From NCBI GenBank assembly GCA_958450365.1, contig CAUEEP010000889.1, positions 1 to 64,000 of the forward strand: DNA of 64,000 bases, given 5' to 3'. Position numbers and translations under genes: made by a program. How positions within the stretch are numbered: the stretch's first letter is position 1; each line of letters starts with the position of its first letter. This document shows, piece by piece, positions 32,839 through 46,900 of the stretch. The DNA is from Mesorhabditis belari (lineage: Eukaryota > Nematoda > Chromadorea > Rhabditida > Rhabditidae). The notes beneath the pieces are model-generated. The model did no database searches. It saw only the letters and a program-made list of their open reading frames with translations, and had not been told where the DNA came from.

Positions 32839-35800
32839 ATGACGAAAAGCGTGGCCTCGTTGGGAGTCGCAGTAAACCTTTTCGGTCTCTACATAATCCT
32901 CTACAAATCGCCCACACATTTCAAAACGTACAAATGGCATTTGGCGAATCATCAGGTTTGTCTCACGAAAGCATCAACAAGTTTCTATACTTAAAACGAT
33001 CTCTCACAAAAAAAAGCAAAAGATTTGGCGGTAAGCGGAATCGAACTCGCAAGCAAAAAGATGGGATAGGTTTTGTATTCTAACAGACTATCCCCCAGAC
33101 TTTCGCTGCCTTAATCTCCCCCTGTGATGCCCTCTTATAGATGAGGTCGTGAAGAAGAAGTTAGCTAGATACTTGTTCTTCACGACCTTCTCTTGAGAAC
33201 AAGTATCTAGCTAGCTTCTTCTATAAGCTGGCCGGTTTATTCGTATTTTGGGAGTAAAGTCGCGTAGTCATTAAATGTTTTACTGAAGATTTAATGAGGA
33301 ATCTTAATCTCTTTATTACTTGATGAAAATTCAAAGATAATTGAAGCTATAATAGCTCATTCAATAGCCCAGATTCTTCCCTAGGAACCAGTGCAAAGTT
33401 ATCAAGAAATCTTCTGCGAAATAAATAAGAAAACTCCTTTAAAACTTGAGTTGACACGAAAAATAGTCGTCATTAGTTAGGCTGCAAATGCCATTTGTTA
33501 AATGTAATAGTAATAGTGATTAGAATAAGCTTTACTAGACTAGGAGTGATTAGTAATAGTAATAATGATTAGAATAAGCTTTACTTCCAAATGCCATTTG
33601 TTAAATGGCATTTGGTTAAGTGGCGTTAAATGCCATTTGGTTAAATGGCGTTAAATGGCGTTAAATGCCATTTGTTAAAGGCAAATCCTCAGATCTGGTC
33701 ACTGTTGTTGGATCTGTTCGCCGGCTTGATGATCACCCCGGTTTTCTTCTTCCCGATGCCCGTCGGCTATCCAACTGGCCTTCTCTCGCACGCGCTCCCG
33801 CCAGAGATCTTGATGGTTTGTTGGGATTTTAAAAGAATTTAAAAGAATTTAAAAGAATGCAAAACCTTATCTAGATCTAGAGTTTTTTTTTTCTTAAAGA
33901 AATTCTTTGCAGCTAATCGCCACTTCTCTCCTTTTCCTCACTCTTTCCTCGATTTTTCATCTACTTTTCTATCGATGGCAAATGGTTGTCCCGCAGGGTC
34001 ATCCGATGAAATTCAGTCGAACTTTTAAGGTATTCAGTTAACATTGCTCTACATTAAGCTCAAATTTCTTGGTATTGAGCTGTTCAATTTAAATAGTTTT
34101 TGTACTAAGCGGCAGAGAAAAATTTGACGCATCTAATAACAAAAATATTTAAATTTGATAGCCCAACACCAAGATATTGCAACTCAAATTTAGATTGCCA
34201 ATGGCAAAAGGTCAAATGTTTGGTAACCATTCAGTTTAGTGTGTTTAGTGGACATAAAAGTCAATTGAAAAGGCTGGTAGGTGAGCTGGAAATGAAAATG
34301 AAGAATTGAGCTTTGAATTAGCACATCTTCTAATCTCAGGATCGAAAATTAAGATCAAATAAGCCTTGTAAAGCCTGGTGAAGCCTGGTGAAGCCTGGTG
34401 AAGCCTGGTGAAGCCTGGTGAAGCCTGGTGAAGCCTGGTGAAGCCTGGTGAAGCCTGGTGAAGCCTGGTGAAGCCTGGTGAAGCCTGGTGAAGCCTGGTG
34501 AAGCCTGGTGAAGCCTGGTGAAGCCTGGTGAAGCCTGGTGAAGCCTGGTGAAGCCTGGTGAAGCCTGGTGAAGCCTGGTGAAGCCTGGTGAAGCCTGGTG
34601 AAGCCTTTCACTCTCATTTCCCCAGATCCAGCAAAGAGTTGAGCGAAAACGGGTTAAGATTAGAGTTGTTTTCGTCCGGTTCTCTTCTCTGGTTAGGAAT
34701 TGGACTCCTGGAAACTTTTTTAGGCGAAAATAGCGACATTAATCTAGGTCAGGTGAAGCCAGCTAGCTCAGAGTCTAGCCAGAAATCGGGAATGGTGCTG
34801 TCTCTAGGTCCAAAGGAAATTTGTCGGATTTAAATCTGGAATTGAAAAAAATTGAAATTGAAAAAGCCATTCAACTTTTCAGGGATTTTTCCTCATCGGC
34901 GTTTACGCGTTTTTTCTTGTTCCGCATTTGGTGCTCTTTCCGCAAACAATTCAAAATCAAACCGAAGCAAAAGCGGCACTTATTGAGGTGGGGAAAGATA
35001 GCTTTTGTCAGATAGCTTCTGTCAGATAGCTTCTGTCAGATAGCTTTTGTCAGATCGTCAGATAACTTTGACCAATTTGGCTAGGTAAATTTGTTTAACT
35101 AGGGATTTTGAACGAAAAACCTATTTTTGAAGCTATTCCTTGACTAGATTGAGCTAAAAATGACTCAACTTTAGCACTATCCGATCTACGAGTCTGTCGT
35201 GAACATCTCCGCAATTTTAGTCTTCTATTTGCCGACGAATCCCCTTTTCTACACGTACATGCTCGTGTGTGGGGTGATGTGTACGGTAGGGGAAATGATG
35301 AATAATGAAATAATGAATAATGAAATGATGAATAATGAAATAATGTACAATGAAATAATGTACTTTGATGCTTTTTTGAAAAAGGATCCTTTCTGGCTCA
35401 TGAATTCTTTAGACTTTCATCATCGTCGTCACCGCTTTCCTCTTTCATACGGCTGCGATTTTGCGACGAAAGGATAAATACGCGAATTTCAAGACACAAC
35501 TCGCACACAGGAAGTACATTATGATACTTAGCACACAGGTTTGTTATTGATTTCGATAAATAATAGATAATAATAGATTTTTAGATGAGTATTCCGATGA
35601 TCGCCTTGTTGGAACCGGGTGCTCTTCTTGGGCTAATCATGGTGTTCAGAATTTGGAATGTGCAAGGTTTGTTTTTTTCTTAGACATTTCCAGGGTACTG
35701 TATCATTCCTATAGTACCTTGAGAGTACGGTAGAAACGCTACAGTTTTATAGAATAATAGTATTCAGCTGTCAAGGCTGAATATCTTTTAAAACACTTTA

Positions 35801-37677
35801 ACAGCTAAAGTTATGAAGGGTGTATTGGCTTAAAAATTGTAGTACTTTAGTAGTACTTTTAAAAGTTACAGTATTTTGTAGTACTTGAAAATTACAGTAC
35901 CTAAATTTAGCGCAGACGGATTATGGTAAAATATAGCATGCTTTAAAAGAAGATCAAAGAAGACCAGCCGAGATAAGAGCTGCTTTTTCTGGCTGTGCCT
36001 CTGCCTCGCCGTGGCTCAGTCGGGAGCGCGGTGGCCTACAAGTCGTACGATCCGGGTTCGACTCCCGGTTGTCTCACCCTAACAAGATTTTTTCATTTTT
36101 TAAATGACACAACTACTAATATATTCTAAGACTACAATATCAATATATTCTATATTCTAAAGAAGGTTTTAGCTTTATTACTTTAAATACCCTCAAATAG
36201 TCAAATAATAGTCAAAAAAAATGCTCGTACAGACAGATAGACAGCTCTTTTATATAGTAGATACAAAAATACCGTATTTACTCGAATAGAAGACCGGTCT
36301 TCTATTTTTTTCAATCACCCCCCTAGCCCCGTCTTCTATTCGAGACGGTCTTATAATCGAGGCCGGTCTTCTATTCGAGTAAATACGGTAAATCCTTTTT
36401 TTGCAATATAGCTTTACACTACGTTTGCACAATAACTGAAAAGCAAAATGGTTGAAATTCACTTTTAGAACTAGCCCATCTGGCTTTTTTCACGTTCGCT
36501 TCACACGGATTGGTGGGAACGGTGACGATGCTGATCCTTAATGAACATTTCAAGGCATATTTGGCGAAGAGATTCTGTAGTGAGTGTTTTGGATTCTGTA
36601 GTGATCTAATCCAGTGAATCTGAATGCATTTTAGATGCTCGAGATCCCGATGAACCGCAGCCGATCTCGCTGAACGCTATCTCAAAAGATGTCGAAAATA
36701 ATGGACAAGAACGGCCGAGTCTCGCTTCGTTACGGTTTGTTGAAAAAGAAATGGCAAAAAGCTTTTTGTTTTCGGGCTTATTTCATTTTATAATCATTAT
36801 TATACAAAGAAAAAACTGTATTTCTTATCAAAAATCGTTTTTTGCCATTATCCAAGGCTTGGAGAGAGATCGGAAAATAGATGGGTTGGTGGAAAAGTCC
36901 TGTGCCAGCTTTTTCCTAAAAGCAACATGAAAAGAAAGCACAGGGGGAAATTTTACATAAAAATGAACAACTTTCAGCTTTAACCCATTTCCCTACATAT
37001 AAATACATAAATAAACATATTAGAGATAGCTTTTCCAGCATTATTTTCAAACCAAACTCTGGGGAAACTTAGAGAGAGATCGGAAAATAGATCCATTGGG
37101 TTGGTGGAAAAGTCCTTTCCGATTTTTTGGGAGAGTACCTTAAATTTGTCGAATTTTGACGTTTTATAGCTCATTCTAAAGCTGAATTCAAGATGGATCG
37201 ATTGGTAAAAACCGTTTTGAGATATCTCTTTTTTAAAAGTTTTTACAGCTATTTTAGTAAAGGGCGGCAGGGCCAAAAAAGCCAAAAAATGGCTGTTTTC
37301 ACGTTTCGTTAGTTTTCCGTGCAGAAACCTAGGCTAAAAACATGTGTTTCGTGATCAGCGTCAAAAATAACGTCAATAGATATTTGCAGCTCTTTACCTC
37401 TCTAGATTCCTGGTAAAGGGTTGATCTTAAAGCGCAGAGAGATCCAATTTTGATTCGTTAAAGATCAAGATCAAGATCAACATCAACATCAACATCAAGA
37501 TCAACATCAAACAAAAATCCCAATTTCAGAGCACGAGCTGCTGGCGGAAATCATTTCGCGGTTTCCGGTGGATCGCCGACGATTCGCGTGTTGGAATTTG
37601 ATGCACCGGGTGGTGGAGGGGGAAATGGAGGAGGAGAGGTGATGCCCGGGATGAGCAATCGTTTAAGAACCGGTTGA
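32839..37677 (+). CDS. Seven-helix chemoreceptor, SRH/STR superfamily
   Basis: Exons 32839-32955, 33693-33815, 33913-34029, 34883-34987, 35175-35285, 35413-35538, 35585-35666, 36469-36576, 36635-36734, 37530-37677; all phases agree, 378 residues. TM1 is VASLGVAVNLFGLYIIL followed by KSPTHFKTYKWHLANHQIWSLLLDLFAG, the SRH-like pattern (KW-L-N-H-WS-D), then MITPVFFFPMPVGYPTGLL. Six further hydrophobic segments follow, including FFLIGVYAFFLVPHLVLFP and FIIVVTAFLFHTAAIL. The tail is Gly-rich and ends NRLRTG. Such receptors act in ciliated sensory neurons; the ligand is unknown. The start may be one exon too short, since there is little sequence before TM1. AATAAA sites at 37770 and 37798 can serve its 3' end. 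Confidence 0.85.
33025..33110 (-). pseudogene. tRNA-like sequence, antisense in chemoreceptor intron
   Basis: Minus strand GCGAGTTCGATTCCGC T-arm-like element after a body from GGCAGCGAAAG. The cloverleaf does not close. Confidence 0.35.
33140..33222. repeat. Hairpin, GGTCGTGAAGAA...TTCTTCACGACC
   Basis: Inverted repeat with AGCTAGATACTTGTTCT on one side and AGAACAAGTATCTAGCT on the other. Confidence 0.8.
34371..34600. repeat. Perfect 10-bp minisatellite AAGCCTGGTG x23
   Basis: Twenty-three identical units in chemoreceptor intron 3. Confidence 0.99.
36004..36077 (+). pseudogene. tRNA-like sequence in chemoreceptor intron
   Basis: TGGCTCAGTCGGGAGC and a perfect T-arm CCGGGTTCGACTCCCGG, but the acceptor and anticodon stems do not pair. 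Confidence 0.5.
36270..36390. mobile_element. 121-bp MITE, TACCGTATTTACTCGAATAG ends
   Basis: Ends are exact inverses through GAAGACCGG/CCGGTCTTC. A second GTCTTCTATTCGAG copy is internal. It lies in a chemoreceptor intron. Confidence 0.88.
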
Positions 37678-37925
37678 TGGCAACATTATTCTATAGTAAT
37701 GTCTACAGGAATCTATAGCAAATACGGCAGATCTTTAAAAAGGAAATGCGTTCATTTTTTTTGTTTTGGAATAAAATTCAGACATTTTTGTAAATCAATA
37801 AAGCCCAAAAAATGATTTTTTGATGTATAAACTTTTATGATTCGATAAAAATTGATTGAGAATAAAGAAGAAAATGAAAAAAAGTGATTAGAAATTGCAA
37901 CATTTGATTAGAATGATTTCATGAT

Positions 37926-40900
37926 TTACAAATGGATTCCATTCTCGCGAGCCCATCTTCTGATCACGCCAATGATTTGCTCGACCTGAATTGTCTTGTT
38001 TTGAAAATAACCAATCAAAAAGTATCTTGTTACCAGCCGAAACCGTTAACACCGGGTTTTTCTGGCGAGGGACGGGAGGTCCCCGTGACACAGTCGGGAG
38101 CGCGCTTGTCTATAAGGCAGAGGATCTGGGTTCGACCCCGGGTAGTGACGCTGACTTTTGAATTTTTGATTTTAAATGCTGCAACTGTATTAAACTTTTA
38201 AACTTTTAAAAAATTTGAGTTTTTGGCTCAAAGATCTCTGAGAAAAACCCGTACAGAGAGACAAACAGACAAACAGACAGACAAACAGACAGACAAACAG
38301 ATAGACGAACAGATAGACGAACAGATAGACAAACAGACAGACAAGCAGACAGACAAACAGACAGACAAACAGATAGACAAACAGATAGACAAACAGCCAG
38401 CAAACAGACGAACCAACAGACGAACAAACAGAGAGACAGACACTACTCTTTTATACAATAGATTTATCTAAACAATTGCCTGATCGCTGACTGTTTTTTG
38501 AGGCAAACCTGAGGATGATGACCTTGCGAGAGAAGTGACAACACCTCAGACATTTGCTCTCTGAAAATTTCCCCTCCATATCTTATAAATTCAAAAAGTA
38601 ATTTGCATTTGACATTCTTCGTCACCCTTTTCGTTGATCGTTTGCAAAAATGGGGTCACAGGATTTTAGAAAAGACTAAAAAGCTTTATCTCAAAATGAG
38701 CAAGTTGTTAGAATAGTCGGGAGTGTTTCAAGTGTTTTCAAAGACAAATCTTTAGGCTCTAGCTTCTCACCATGGGCCCCACAAATTCCTCATCAGAAGC
38801 CAAGCCTAGTTTCTGGCTAGAGTCTTGACTTACCGGAAACCCCAGAGTCCCTGCAAATGATTTTCAAAGATGAATATCCTATTTGTATCATATTTTTTTC
38901 CTCACCTGGTGGCCTCTCCGTGAGCCAATTGCTTGAATAGCCCAGCGGCGGCTCCCCTTTTCCCGTGCCAGTGCTCGGGTGATGGATCGGCTTTTTCTAA
39001 TTGATCAAACCCAAGAAAAGCATAGAAAAAGTCGCCAATCTAGATAAAAATAATTGTATTATAACTATTTAGATTTAGTACGTCATAAATATGACAAAAT
39101 CCACCTTATAACATCCGTTTGCTATAGTTTTGAGTAAAGCAAACGCCTCAGCTGTACTTTTCGTGCGTTTATAGAGATCCCAAGCTAGTTGGGGTTTACG
39201 ATTGCGAACATCTGAAAATATGACTGTAACTATTAAAGTACTGTAGCGTATGGTAATCGCTGGGTTACGATAGTCGCTTAGAACACCGTAGTTCTTTCAA
39301 ATATGATAGCTGGGGTCATTAGGTAACCGTTTAGGGTACTGTAGCTTTTCGAGATCCTGTAGGTTTCTTTATGGGGTACTGTAATGTGTTGTGGGTACCT
39401 ATTTAGAGTACGAAAAGTTTAGGATTACTGTAACTATTCACTGTAAACCCACAACAAATAGCCAATGCTTGCACGTAGATATTTTTCCTTTTATCGTCTC
39501 CTTGTACTTGCAGAAGAGTCGCCTCAGCTTCCACATAATTCCCAGCCATTAGCTAAAAGATATTCAATTATACTATATGCTTTTTTTGTATTTTGAGAGT
39601 ATCTTCAAATTTGTATGCAAATGAAATCATCACCTGTGCTTGTCCAAAGTTGAAGTAGAAAGTATCGTCGGTGAGGAAATATTGCTGTAAATGGGATTTT
39701 TAGATAAGATATGTTGATACTTAGTTATCTAATTATCTAATAAGGGAAGTCACATAAGCTATATACCATATGACGTAGAATTTTATGCTGATACCCATTT
39801 AGCTATCCGCTTTTGCAAAATGAGTCCAAAACTCAAGCAATCTTGCAAACAAGTTTGTCAAATTAGAGCTCAGAAATCAGCTTTCTTTCGATATAACGCT
39901 TCTTTCACCACCCCGAGACATCACCTTGTAGTCTAGTGGATAACGGTCTCGTTTCCAAAACAGACCTCCCAATTTTTACTCGGGTTCGATCCCTTCCTTT
40001 TGTTTTTATTTTGTTTTGATGTTTAACCGGCTGAGTTTACTCTATTTTAACTTTACAATAACTTTAAATGTCATTTCGTTATCTCAGCCTTGTGAAATTG
40101 CCTTGTAAATCTTTAAAAATCGTGCCTTAATCGAGTTGAGATAGATGATCACCTCATCCCATTGCTTTTGGAGAAAAAAAGAAGAAGCCATTGATTGTCG
40201 GCCGGGGATTGTATCTGATAGAGTATTCAATGGAAAACATAAAAACAAACATAAAAATTAAGGATTTAAAGGTGTTACAGAATGAAATTCGGTTGTTTAT
40301 TGTTGAAAGATCTCAAGCACTGGATAAAGGTAAAACTTTGTCCTCTAGTTAAACGTGCACCCTCTAGCACACTGCCACAATTTCGCATTTTCCTGGTTTT
40401 GCTAGTGATTAAAATTGAAAAACAAAGAGTATGCTAAAGAGAATGCACGTTTGCGAGAGCACAAAGTACAAAATGGATCAAAAGGTTAAAGTTTGAATTT
40501 CGTGATTGAAACTAGCTTTCTTTTAAATCTTATAAATCATTTAAATCATTAAAATCATTTAAAGGGGGGGTATTAATCGCGGCCGGGTGACGATAAAAAT
40601 TTTTTTACGGCAACCACCTGTTTTTTTATTTTAATATCGCTGATTTTATTATAAAAAGAATAAACATCACCCGGCTAGAGTGATTTGATGGGTTTACAAA
40701 TTTTTGGAGACACTGCAAGGCTTGGAGAAAAACAAGATCGTCACTCATCAGACACCTCAGCTAAAAGGCACCTATTTGAGAAAACTAAAACCACAAGCGA
40801 CCACAAATGGAAAAAAGATCTAATTGTGTCAAGTAAAGCGCTGAAGATGTCCTACGGTGGAGGAGATTCAGTCACTTCTGGTGAAGATGCGCTGGAAATT

Positions 40901-43900
40901 GATAAGATAGGAAGCCGATTTGTTGCGCTTGTACTTGAGCCGAACTGCTGTACTTGAGCGAAGATGAAAGTGAGCAAGAGGAAGAATTATAGATTAACAA
41001 TTTATTTTTATTGTTTTTTGTGCTTTTTATTTTGTTTTTAAATTTATCTGCAATTAAAATTCAAAATTTGTGGTCGCTTGTGGTTTTAGTTTTCTCAAAT
41101 AGGTGCCTTTTAGCTGAGGTGTCTGATGAGTGACGATCTTGTTTTTCTCCAAGCCTTGCAGTGTCTCCAAAAATTTGTAAACCCATCAAATCACTCTAGC
41201 CGGGTGATTTTTATTCTTTTTATAATAAAATCAGCGATATTAAAATAAAAAAACAGGTGGTTGCCGTAAAAAAATTTTTATCGTCACCCGGCCGCGATTA
41301 ATACCCCCCCTTTAAATCTTTTGGGGTAGGCTAGTTTCCGCAATTTTTTTTGCGCAACTGGGTCATTTGCGCAATTCCTCATAACTTTCTTCTAATTGAG
41401 CCAATCTTTATGCTTTTGGTGTTATTTTGTTGCACTTATTGAGATCTACAAAATGAAACCAAAAGCATAAAGATTGGCCCACTTAGAAGAAAGTTATGGC
41501 GAGTTGCGCAAACGACCCAGTTGCGCAAATAACCCTGTTGCGCAAAAAAAGTCGCGGAAACTAGCCTACCCCAATCTTTTAAATCTTTTAAATCATTTAA
41601 ATCTTTTAAATCATTTAAATCAATTAAATCAATTAAATCTTTTAAATCATTTAAAATTCTTCTAATCTTTTAAATCTTCTTCTAATCTTTTAAATCTTTT
41701 AAATCTTTTAAAATTCTTCTAATCTTTTAAAATTCTAAATTTAATCAAGATAAATGTAAATTTATTGAATATTTACATATTAAAATAGAAATAAAATCGA
41801 ATAAAAGTTACCACAATCCGCCGGCGACTCGCCGACCATTTTGAAGAAAAGCTCAGCCGTTTTGAGGTGCTCTTTCTAAAGATTCGAAAATTCAAGTTTA
41901 CTATAAGATTTTATGTAGACAATTTTGCTTACTACTAACTTTAAACCGATCCTTTCGTTCTTTCTAAAAAAGACTAATGAAAAAAGAAAAGATTTTTGAA
42001 AATTTAAACTAAGTAAAAAAAAGTATTGTAAATGACTAAATTAGTTAAATTGTTAGCTTTTTTTAAAAAAAAAAAACAAAAACAATCTCACCGATCCTTT
42101 CATTTGTCCGATATGCGTAAAAGTGATGGCTTTGATGATAAACTCGGGCGCTTGCTGAGGCTCTAACTCCTCCACCAGACTCAACGCGTGTTCGATCTCT
42201 TCTAAAAGCTGAGAATTCATTCCGAAAGACGTTCAATTGTAAAAACTTTAAGAAGCTGTAATCTGTAAGCTGATAGTTTAAAAACAAGCCAACAAAATTA
42301 GTCATTGCTAGTCATTGCTCAGTTAGCTCAGTCAGCTCAGTCAGCTCACTCACGTCTTCGCAAATAGTAGAGAACGAGATTGATACGAGCTTCAGGAATC
42401 ACATCGATCAGAGCGGGTAGAACCTGAAGATGAGAAAATATAGCCATTCCGTCTGTTTAGCCATTCCAACTTTTGACTATTGTCAGTAATCAGTCAAATT
42501 TTAAAATTCAACTTTGGGAGAGGCTGGGAATTGCCTTATCTCTGACTATCGCTTTTTCTAAATGACACCTATTTAGACAGACCACCGTACTCAAATGTAA
42601 AAAGCGATTATTGTCTGAAATAGGTTTTGATAGAGCATCAACCTGCAACGCTCCATCGCCATTCTTGAAAACGACACTGTTGTGCGTGATGAGATACCTG
42701 GCGAACGGGTAGAGGCTGTGTGAACGGAGTTGCTCGATTTCGAGCTGAAATTTGTCGCTTGCACAAAGAAAAAGTGGCCCTAGACACATAGTATTGCATA
42801 TTTCTCTTTTCTTTAGACTGAAAAATGATCAAATTATTATTATTATTATTTAAAGCCATCCAGCTAAATGCATTTCAAAACCCGGCCAACTCGATGCTAA
42901 GCCGCCTTTTTGCAGTTGGATTAAACCAGGGATTGTATGAGCGCGCACTTTAGAGCCCCGAAACTCGGCTTAAAAAGCCTTTTCTTGAGCTCTCGTTGTC
43001 TTTTTCATAATCTACGCATAAAACTATCCCAGAAAAAGTGGTTTTGAAGAGAAAAAGTGCCCCCAACTGCCTTAGTACCAAAAGGTGCGCTAATGGTGCG
43101 CAAATGTTTAAGGGGCGCAAAAAAAGCTCGTAACACTCCCGAAAATGCTATTAAAAGCTTAGCTTAGCTTTATCCCCTTTTTTTGGCTCAAAGACGGCTA
43201 AGAAAAAGACAGCCAAATAGATATTTACTTTTCTTTTGCTGTTTACTGCATTCTATCACATTCTATGACCATTTCTAGACCCTTTTCCCTTTGTGTATCC
43301 CACTCATCACACTGTATGAGCGCGCACTTTAGAGCCCCGAAACTCGGCTTAAAACGCCTTTTCCCAAGCGCTCGTTGTGTTTTCGAAATCCACGCATAAA
43401 ACTATCCCAAAAATGTGGTTTTGAAGCAAAAAGAAAATGGGCTAGGCTAATTTCGCGCTTTTATTTACGCAACTCGCCATAACTTTCTTCTAAGTCGGTC
43501 AATCTTTATGATTTTGGTGTCATTTTGTAGATCTCAATAAGTGCAACAAAATGAAACCAAAATCATAAAGATTGGCTCAATTAGAAGAAAGTTATGAGGA
43601 ATTGCGCAAATAAAATGACAGTTGGGGGAGGGGGTACTTTTTTTTTTCTTCAAAACCACTTTTTCCCGGGTAGTTTTATGCGTAGATTCCGAAAAGGACA
43701 ACGAAAGGCGTTTTAAGCCGAGTTTTAAGGCTTTAAAGTGTGCACTTCTATAGTGTACTTCACTATATGGAGCCCAAGTGAAGATTACGATTTAGATAAA
43801 AAGAAAAGATGACGTTAATTTAAAAGAAAGAGCAAAACATTATTGAATCTTTTTGTTGTGTTTTCTAAAAGCGTTCAGAAAAAAAAACTACCGTAGTACT

Positions 43901-46900
43901 GAAGTTAAAATTGTCATTAATCAGGGTACAAATTTAACTTTCAAAACTTTTCGCTTTTGCAATTTTAGAAATCGAATGCTTTTATCGTTGCTTTATTTTT
44001 ATCGCTATCGACACCTTTATTTTTTAGCTTTCAGTACAAAACGTGGGGGTGGGACAAATGCGACCTTTTTTTTGCGCACCTGGACATTTGCTGGAAAAGG
44101 CCTTAGGAAAGGTCGTAGAGCTTCGAAAACGTTTTCATAGAAGGGTATCGTATGCGTAGAATCCGAATTTCGACAAATCAAAGCAAATCAGACCTCGCTG
44201 ACACGTAAAATTTGGGCTAAAAGGCAAAAACTACGCAACTTAACGCTTTTCCGCAGTTTTTGCCTTTTAGCCCAAATTTGACGTGTCAGCGAGGTCTGAT
44301 TTGTCGAAATTCGGAATCTACGCCTACGATACCCTTCTATGAAAACCTTTTTGACGCTCTACGACCTTTCCTAAGGCCTTTTCCAGCAAAAAAAGGTGCG
44401 CAAATGTCCAGGTGCGCAGAAAAAGGTAGCATTTGTTAAATTTACCATTTCCCCATCGTTTCAACCAGTTTTTTTTTTGCATGCCTATCATTTTGATAAG
44501 AGACTATGTAATAATCTAATACAAATTTTTACAATTTCCGTTTAGTATCATTAAAAATGCAAGTATTACATGTCCCCATTCTGTTTTTTTCATTTCATTT
44601 ATTGTTTTTCAAATTTGATAATATTTTTTATACTTGCAGATAAAAGAATGCCGGAAAAGCGAGGCAGAAAGCAAAAGCTGGAAAAAGAGAAAGAACAAGT
44701 CGAGGAAAATGATGTACAAGGAAGCGCATCGATCGTGGATTTACCAATTGAAGCGGTCGAAGCAATCACGAGATATCTTCGAGCAAAAGCCATATGGAAG
44801 TTGATGAAGACGAACAGGCGTTTCTATGGGATGTACATGAGGGACCAATCGATTCTCTTTGGAAAGCACGTTCGCAAGATTCAAGTCTGGCATTACAACA
44901 AAACCTTCAAGGCCAGGAGCTCTCTCGATTGGAAGGAAGGTTATGTCAACATTGCTGAGCATTTCCACTTTATCAAGAAGATTCGATCGTGCGACACGTT
45001 GCGCTTTACGATTAGAGATTATTGCAATTTCGATCCACTGATCGAACGAGAGGTGAAAAAAGAAGACGTCGAACCGGTCGCCAATTTTCTGTCTCAGCTG
45101 CGCTCAATCGATCGTTTTCATTTTAATTTGTATGGGGAAAAGTTCTACACGAATGTTTTCACGAGTTTTTTTCCTTTGGTCAACAAATTTGCCAAGCTCA
45201 ACCTTTGTCTTCAAAATCTCAGCCCTGACACCAAAGCTCATTTGACGCGTTTCATCGAGATCAGTTTCAAGGAGTGCAAAAAGGTGACATTTTCATTTGA
45301 GAATCTTGATGAATGGCGCTTTTACCAAAGAGCTTTTTCGCAGACTCGAGTTCAACTGTTCAACTTGAGTTCAACTGTTGAACTATTCAACTTTCGACCT
45401 AAGCATTTGCTTGACGAGCTTTTTGAACAAATTGCCAAATACGGAATCCCCAGTCAACATCCCGAAGCTGCAATTTGTATGGGAATCTGGAAGCGGAAAG
45501 GAAACGTTGTTAATTTGTTGTCCAGGTTGCAAGGAGTTCAACGCGTTGTTCGGAAGAGACACCGGGAAATCTGCAACAATCTGTTTGCTGACTCGGAAGT
45601 TCTTTGGCTGAGGAGAGTCGTCTTTGACGTTCGCGAAGCGGTCAGTTTTAAGCAAATTGGACCCGAGAAAGATGTCATCTACGTGGTCGATAAGAAAATG
45701 AATAAATTATTCATCAAAAACGTTCCACATCGTTGAGTTGTTAAAGTGGATGAATTGTTGTTTTGTTTTGTTTTGTTATCATAGTTTGTGTTGTTTTTAT
45801 TCTATTATTGTTGTTTTGCTTTGTTTTGTTATCGTAAGTTTTGTTGTTTTTATTCTAGTATTGTTGTTTTAACAATAAAAAGTTGGAAAGCTTGGTACAA
45901 TGATTTTTAAAGTTCAGGGATTTTAATATACTTGTCACTGTTGTCAGTTTTGGTTCAAATCGTTGAAATTTTAAAATTAGGCCCACGAACGATGGTAAAA
46001 AAAAGTAGTTTTAGAGCTAAAATGTATCATTTGTTTTAAAAACGGTTGCTTTCTTTTGTTTTCAAATTTACCATCATCAAGTCAATCTGTATTATTTCAG
46101 AAAAATGGACAATAACACGAATTTTTAACAAAAGAAGATGAACACTGAGGGTATCAGTCCCGAGCAGATGCAGGCATGGTTTTGCTTTAACTAAAATATG
46201 CTGTAAAGTGTGCTTTGACTTTACGTAAACGTGTCATTCAGCCTTGTTGAAGTAGTTAACTAAGAAGAATTTGTTCTGAATGCCTTAAATTTGCAATGTT
46301 TGACTGTACTTTGCTTCACAAATCATTTTCTTTAGAATCTCTTCTTTAGAAATGTCCAAGAAACGTTTCAGAAGTGCTCGAGTGCTCGTGTGTTGTTGCA
46401 AAAGGAGTCGTCAAAAGAAGGAGCAAGCCTTTTTAAAATTTGCTTGGGTTTTTGATGATAAACTTTAAAATTAGTGCTTAAAAATCCAGCTTATTTACAG
46501 GACAATGAAATATCATATTTGAAAAAAGATCGTCACTTTCGCACGTCTGTAACTCCCTTGTCTTTGAGTTTAAACTATTAGTGTTATACATTTCCTGAAA
46601 GCTCTTTTCAAGGGCTACATACTGGTAATATTAATATTTAGAAATACGGTATTTTTTGACGCATTTCAGCGCACACAAGATGGGATGCTCAAAATTTTTG
46701 ATTTTCAAATCTGTTTTTCTTTATGATAGAGTGCTGGAATCGCTCTGAAACTACGATTTCCTGAATCTACGCAAAAATTTACCTTAGAATAATCAATGTT
46801 TGTAAAATTGTATCAAAGTTTCATAGCGAAAAAACCACATTTGCGAAATTCTCACTTCTTGGGCGGTTTATTTGCAAAAATTGTGTCGCGTGCAACTTGG

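Noticed and set aside
38834..38850. 17-nt micro-exon in dyf-13
   Set aside because: It has AG and GT borders, but it breaks phase, and joining 38906 directly to 38560 restores the conserved [12 protein letters not shown] order.
43853..44140. 95-codon frame and its relative near 54464-54664
   Set aside because: Both end inside family D palindromes; similarity comes from the MITE.
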